Positions 60,813 to 64,000 of a DNA stretch of 64,000 bases are shown piece after piece. Source of the DNA: Pseudomonas sihuiensis (lineage in GTDB: Bacteria > Pseudomonadota > Gammaproteobacteria > Pseudomonadales > Pseudomonadaceae); contig NZ_LT629797.1 of the NCBI RefSeq assembly GCF_900106015.1, positions 496,001-560,000 of the forward strand, in the 5' to 3' direction. Numbering within the stretch: position 1 is the first letter of the stretch; every line of letters starts with the position of its first letter. Below the pieces are notes generated by a model. The model saw nothing but the letters and a program-made list of their open reading frames with translations, had not been told where the DNA came from and searched no databases. A program made the translations under genes and the position numbers.

Positions 60813-60847
60813 GAAAGGCGCGGCTGGTTCCGCGCCTTTCGTCTTTT
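60813..60847 (+). terminator. Rho-independent terminator after lysC
   Basis: A perfect 11-bp stem GAAAGGCGCGG / CCGCGCCTTTC with a 6-base loop is followed by GTCTTTTT. It begins 13 bases after the lysC stop and separates lysC from rsmA. Confidence 0.88.
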
Positions 60848-60991
60848 TGACTGGCATGTGGGAACTTTCTTTCTGCGCGTGCTGGTCAATACTTGGGTGG
60901 AGGCTTTCAGGCTTGATTTAGCGGGAAGCCGGCACCATTTTCTTTTTGCAGACTGTTGTCCTGAGAAATGTAATCCGTTGAGGAGAAAGGA

Positions 60992-61177
60992 ATGCTGATT
61001 CTGACTCGCCGGGTCGGAGAGACCCTGATGGTCGGTGATGATGTGACTGTCACCGTGTTGGGTGTGAAAGGTAACCAGGTGCGCATTGGTGTCAATGCGC
61101 CGAAAGAGGTTGCCGTACACCGTGAAGAAATCTACCAGCGCATCCAGAAAGAGAAGGGTGACGAACCAAGCCACTAA
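60992..61177 (+). CDS. rsmA: Carbon storage regulator RsmA (CsrA)
   Basis: This 61-residue homodimeric RNA-binding protein begins [33 protein letters not shown], with the conserved RNA-contact residues L4/R6/R7 and R44 in [11 protein letters not shown]. It binds GGA loops in mRNA leaders, controlling secretion, biofilm and virulence traits, and is itself titrated by small RNAs. A very strong GAGGAGAAAGG ribosome site precedes the ATG. The alaS-lysC-rsmA-tRNA-Ser order is typical for Pseudomonas. Confidence 0.97.
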
Positions 61178-61196
61178 TTTTTCTACAAATTTTTGT

Positions 61197-61224
61197 TTGC
61201 AAACGGGGAAAACATGTTTATCAT
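61197..61224 (+). promoter_or_regulatory. Sigma70-type promoter of the tRNA cluster
   Basis: TTGCAA (61197-61202) and TATCAT (61219-61224) are separated by 16 bp and lie 14 bp before tRNA-Ser. Confidence 0.6.
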
Positions 61225-61238
61225 GCGCCCCGTGTTGC

Positions 61239-61329
61239 GGAGAGGTGGCCGAGTGGCCGAAGGCGCTCCCCTGCTAAGGGAGTACACCTCAAAAGGGTGT
61301 CGGGGGTTCGAATCCCCCCTTCTCCGCCA
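61239..61329 (+). tRNA. tRNA-Ser (GCT)
   Basis: A 91-base gene including encoded CCA. It has the 7-bp acceptor stem GGAGAGG/CTTCTCC, anticodon loop CTGCTAA (anticodon GCT, codons AGC/AGU), the long variable arm typical of serine tRNA, and GGTTCGAATC in the T arm. Confidence 0.95.
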
Positions 61330-61400
61330 TTATTCAGCGAGTCAGGCGTAAGCCGGGCTGGCGAATCAACCAGAGGTGATCTGGTATAAAAGCACCAAAC

Positions 61401-61477
61401 GGACTCATAGCTCAGCTGGATAGAGTACTCGGCTACGAACCGAGCGGTCGGAGGTTCGAATCCTCCTGAGTCCGCCA
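61401..61477 (+). tRNA. tRNA-Arg (ACG), copy 1
   Basis: A 77-base gene with encoded CCA, acceptor GGACTCA/TGAGTCC and anticodon loop CTACGAA (anticodon ACG, read as ICG after editing, codons CGU/CGC/CGA). Confidence 0.96.
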
Positions 61478-61482
61478 TATTC

Positions 61483-61513
61483 AATGGCTTGCATCGCTGC
61501 AAGCCATTTTGTT
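61483..61513 (+). terminator. Hairpin after tRNA-Arg copy 1
   Basis: A perfect 11-bp stem AATGGCTTGCA/TGCAAGCCATT with a TCGC loop is followed by TTGTTT. It could terminate or serve as a processing hairpin between tRNA units. Confidence 0.6.
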
Positions 61514-61551
61514 TCAACCAGTGGTGATCTGGTCTAAAAGCGCCAAAGTGT

Positions 61552-61628
61552 GGACTCATAGCTCAGCTGGATAGAGTACTCGGCTACGAACCGAGCGGTC
61601 GGAGGTTCGAATCCTCCTGAGTCCGCCA
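61552..61628 (+). tRNA. tRNA-Arg (ACG), copy 2
   Basis: Identical in sequence to copy 1 across 77 bases. The upstream spacer carries GGTGATCTGGTCTAAAAGCG, shared with the spacer of copy 3. Confidence 0.96.
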
Positions 61629-61701
61629 TATTCAATGGCGATGCAGCGATGCAGCGCCATGCTTCAACCAGCGGTGATCTGGTCTAAAAGCGCCAAAGTG
61701 T

Positions 61702-61778
61702 GGACTCATAGCTCAGCTGGATAGAGTACTCGGCTACGAACCGAGCGGTCGGAGGTTCGAATCCTCCTGAGTCCGCCA
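61702..61778 (+). tRNA. tRNA-Arg (ACG), copy 3
   Basis: Identical to copies 1 and 2. It starts 150 bp after copy 2. It is followed directly by the strong terminator at 61784. Confidence 0.96.
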
Positions 61779-61783
61779 TACCC

Positions 61784-61814
61784 AAAGGGCCTGCAGCAAT
61801 GCAGGCCCTTTTTC
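61784..61814 (+). terminator. Terminator of the tRNA cluster
   Basis: A perfect 12-bp stem AAAGGGCCTGCA/TGCAGGCCCTTT with a GCAA loop is followed by TTCTTT. It starts six bases after the last tRNA-Arg. Confidence 0.92.
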
Positions 61815-61822
61815 TTTGCGCA

Positions 61823-62317
61823 TCATTTCTTCACGCAGCCGGCTTCGTCGAAACTGACCTGCCGGCTGCTGCCGCCTTTGCGTTTTTCGCGGTAGTGATA
61901 GCGCTGCTGCCCATTGCTGCTCGTGACTCTGTCCGGCTTGCCCAGGCTGCTTTCCACGTCGGCGCGGCTCATGCCGCGGCGCACTTCCTTGCGGATGATT
62001 GCCTGGCGCCTTTCGCTGCTGGTCAGCAGGTTGCCGCAGCCATCGTCCTGTTGGCCGACGATGACCACCTCGCCACTGCTTGCCGAGGCAGTTGTCGTAC
62101 GTCGGCCTGGGTCGGCCAGGGGGATTGGCTTGCCGCTACTGGGCGTGTGGTTGCGCGCATCCTGCAGATGCTGCTGCTGATCGTCGGTGCAGCCGTGGCG
62201 GGTGAAGGTGATATGGCCGTCAGCGTCGACGCAGCGGAACACGCTGGCGGCCGAGCTGTCTGCAATAGGGTAGAGAAGCGCAGCGGCCAGTAGCGCTGCG
62301 ACGTGCTGTCCTCGCAT
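61823..62317 (-). CDS. Periplasmic DUF4124 protein with a BamE-like tail
   Basis: The 164-residue product has a signal peptide (cleavage near DSSAAS). A DUF4124-type segment follows with VFRCVDADGHITFTRHGC (~25-42), then a low-complexity linker. The C-terminal stretch RRGMSRADVESSLGKPDRV...QQRYHYREK resembles the SmpA/OmlA (BamE) repeat. Cysteines at four places could form disulfides. Function is unknown. It converges on the tRNA terminator. Confidence 0.75.
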   Translation of the reverse strand: MRGQHVAALLAAALLYPIADSSAASVFRCVDADGHITFTRHGCTDDQQQHLQDARNHTPSSGKPIPLADPGRRTTTASASSGEVVIVGQQDDGCGNLLTSSERRQAIIRKEVRRGMSRADVESSLGKPDRVTSSNGQQRYHYREKRKGGSSRQVSFDEAGCVKK

Positions 62318-62511
62318 GAATCGTCCTCCGTGACGTTTGCCTGCTTCAGGTTAGACCGTTTTTTCGCGCTCGCCAGGGTGTCCTGGCGGGGAGCGCTGAC
62401 GTCGCATAGCCAGGTTTTCATGCGAGATCGAAGTTTGTGATGCAAGCAGTTGTTCTTGCCGCGCTTTTGTCACGTACAAAGCTGTTTTGCGGTGTTATCA
62501 TTCGCCGCGTC

Positions 62512-62634
62512 AGCCCCGCCGGGGCTTGTGGAATACCACCATGGACTTACCCAGTAGTTACTCAATACTCCCCTCGCACAATCGTGTAAGACCTGATTGA
62601 TCCCCTCTGGCGTGCCCGCCAACTGGGGGTGGAG
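62512..62634 (+). promoter_or_regulatory. Structured mgtE leader
   Basis: In the 323-bp gap before mgtE there is a stable hairpin AGCCCC-GCC-GGGGCT (62512-62526), a 19-codon leader ORF (62541-62600) and a second hairpin. The second has inner stem TGGCG-TGCC-CGCCA (62608-62621) and outer CCCC/GGGG (62602/62625), abutting the ribosome site GGTGGAG before ATG 62641. The layout suggests translation-coupled or magnesium-responsive control of mgtE (inference). The rest of the gap (62318-62511) shows no gene. Confidence 0.45.
62541..62600 (+). CDS. Putative leader peptide of mgtE
   Basis: A 19-residue ORF, MDLPSSYSILPSHNRVRPD, with three prolines ends 40 bp before mgtE. No strong ribosome site precedes it. 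Short proline-containing leader peptides regulate mgtA in Salmonella; homology is not implied. It may be chance. Confidence 0.35.
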   Translation: MDLPSSYSILPSHNRVRPD

Positions 62635-62640
62635 CGCGCT

Positions 62641-64000
62641 ATGACTGAAGTAGAAGCCAAAAAGCCGCAAGAGAGCTTGCAGGATCGCCTGGCTCAGGTG
62701 ATCGAACTGCTGCATCGGCACAAGCTGGTCGAAGACCTGACTCATCGTCAGGAAGGCCAGCATCACGACCGGGTCGAGAACCTGGTGCATCGTCAGAATC
62801 TCGTCGAGCTGCAGCGCAAGCTCGAAGATCTGCACCCTGCGGACATTGCCCACATCCTCGAAGCCTTGCCGCTCGACGAACGTCTGACCGTCTGGCAGCT
62901 GGTCAAGTCCGAGCGCGATGGCGACATCTTGCTGGAAGTCTCTGACGCGGTACGGGAAACCTTGATCGCCGACATGGACGATCACGAGATTCTCGCCGCG
63001 GCCAAGGACCTGGACGCCGACGAACTCGCCGACCTGGCGCCGGAACTGCCGCGCGACGTCGTTCATGAGCTGATGGAATCGCTCGACGCCCAGCAGCGCG
63101 AGCGTGTGCGTTCGGCCCTGTCCTATGAAGAGGATCAGGTCGGCGCGCTGATGGACTTCGAGATGGTCACCATCCGCGAAGACGTCAGCCTGGAAGTGGT
63201 TCTGCGTTACCTGCGCCGCCTGAAAGAGCTGCCGGGCCATACCGACAAGCTGTTCGTGGTCGATTACGACGGCGTGCTCAAGGGCGTGCTGCCGATCAAG
63301 CGCCTGCTGGTCAACGACCCGGACAAGCAGGTCGGCGAAGTCATGGCCGACGATCCGGTAAGTTTTCACCCGGATGAGGACGGTTATGACGCCGCCCAGG
63401 CCTTCGAACGTTACGACCTGATTTCCGCCCCGGTGGTGGACAAGAACGGCAAGCTGATCGGCCGTCTGACCATCGACGAGATGGTCGACCTGATCCGTGA
63501 GGAAAGCGAAAGCGAAGTGCTGAACATGGCCGGTCTGCGCGAGGAAGAAGACATCTTCGCCTCGGTGTGGAAGTCGGTGCGCAACCGTTGGGCCTGGCTG
63601 GCTATCAACCTGGTCACCGCATTCCTGGCTTCGCGGGTGATCGGCCTGTTCGAAGGCTCGATCGAGAAGCTGGTGGCGCTGGCGGCGCTGATGCCCATCG
63701 TCGCCGGTATCGGCGGCAACTCCGGCAACCAGACTATCACCATGATCGTACGCGCCATGGCGCTGGATCAGGTCAGCACCGGTAACACCGCGCGGCTGGT
63801 GCGCAAGGAACTGGGGGTTTCCCTGATCAACGGCATCCTCTGGGGCGGCGTGATTGGTGGGGTGGCCTATTACCTGTACGACAGCTGGTCGCTGGGTGTG
63901 GTGATGACGGCGGCCATGACCCTCAACCTGCTGCTTGCGGCGCTGATGGGGGTGCTGATCCCCATGACCCTGGCACGCCTGGGGCGCGACCCGGCCATGG
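62641..64000 (+). CDS. mgtE: Magnesium transporter/channel MgtE (3' end cut by window)
   Basis: About 453 residues are visible; the usual length is ~450-480, so only the last part of the final helix region is missing. The order is an N-terminal helical domain of the MgtE_N type (~40-170, LHPADIAHILEALPLDERLTVWQLV), two CBS domains (~175-300, with EDQVGALMDFEMVTI and DLISAPVVDKNGKLIGRLTIDEMVDLI), a plug helix and the membrane pore domain. The pore domain has VALAALMPIVAGIGGNSGNQTITMIVRAMALD, the conserved pore signature. MgtE admits Mg2+ and is gated shut when cytosolic magnesium is high. A structured leader precedes it. Confidence 0.95.
   Translation, partial: MTEVEAKKPQESLQDRLAQVIELLHRHKLVEDLTHRQEGQHHDRVENLVHRQNLVELQRKLEDLHPADIAHILEALPLDERLTVWQLVKSERDGDILLEVSDAVRETLIADMDDHEILAAAKDLDADELADLAPELPRDVVHELMESLDAQQRERVRSALSYEEDQVGALMDFEMVTIREDVSLEVVLRYLRRLKELPGHTDKLFVVDYDGVLKGVLPIKRLLVNDPDKQVGEVMADDPVSFHPDEDGYDAAQAFERYDLISAPVVDKNGKLIGRLTIDEMVDLIREESESEVLNMAGLREEEDIFASVWKSVRNRWAWLAINLVTAFLASRVIGLFEGSIEKLVALAALMPIVAGIGGNSGNQTITMIVRAMALDQVSTGNTARLVRKELGVSLINGILWGGVIGGVAYYLYDSWSLGVVMTAAMTLNLLLAALMGVLIPMTLARLGRDPAM

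Overview
The window is a GC-rich chromosomal segment of a Pseudomonas species, probably from the P. mendocina / P. pseudoalcaligenes / P. oleovorans side of the genus (inference). The main evidence is gene order. aotJ-aotQ-aotM-aotP-argR is followed by the arginine succinyltransferase genes aruC-F-G-D-B-E, then alaS-lysC-rsmA-tRNA-Ser-tRNA-Arg, and there is an xcp-type type II secretion locus with gspCD divergent from gspEFGHIJKLM. All of this matches what is known of P. aeruginosa.

Layout. 1-2.8 kb: a cut class V aminotransferase gene, a TetR regulator, a second-type moaA and a small secreted protein. 2.9-8.6 kb: an arsenic island with acr3 divergent from a fused arsC-arsR, then arsH, a CX5R phosphatase-like gene, gap and arsJ. 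Together these predict arsenate reduction, arsenite efflux, organoarsenical oxidation and export of arsenylated phosphoglycerate. 8.7-22.8 kb: housekeeping and accessory singletons, including a subtilase-like protein with Glu at the usual Asp position, a TonB receptor behind a Zur-like box, a PAS/GGDEF protein, a DJ-1 family protein, a chorismate mutase and a LysE exporter. 23.2-24.8 kb: an IS1182-family element, next to a decayed alpha/beta-hydrolase end. 25.2-31.4 kb: an AI-2E-type transporter, a methyltransferase, a GFA protein, a divergent LysE/LysR pair, a DUF7079-like protein and an amidase.

31.4-42.7 kb: three tandem ~190-bp repeats, then the complete type II secretion locus. Secretin and GspC face the ATPase, inner-membrane protein, five pseudopilins and GspL/GspM. 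43-55.6 kb: arginine/ornithine uptake, its AraC-type regulator ArgR and arginine catabolism, with ArgR-like half-sites ahead of aotJ and aruC. 55.7-64 kb: threonine aldolase, alaS, lysC, rsmA, one tRNA-Ser, three identical tRNA-Arg genes, a small periplasmic protein, and mgtE, which runs off the right edge and has a short leader ORF.

The segment is densely populated by palindromes that begin with GTAG or GTGG, the signature of REP elements mobilised by RAYT transposases. At least eight sequence families are present, mostly as inverted pairs. They sit in operon junctions, including inside the xcp operon, and one supplies the stop codon of aruE. Beside one pair lies a synonymous-diverged second copy of the gspI 3' end, a trace of a rearrangement or allele exchange. 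No CRISPR array, prophage or complete novel defence system was seen. The most unusual items are the ArsC-ArsR fusion with its CX5R companion, the gspI ghost, a GGDEF gene ghost, the multi-family REP load and the mgtE leader.
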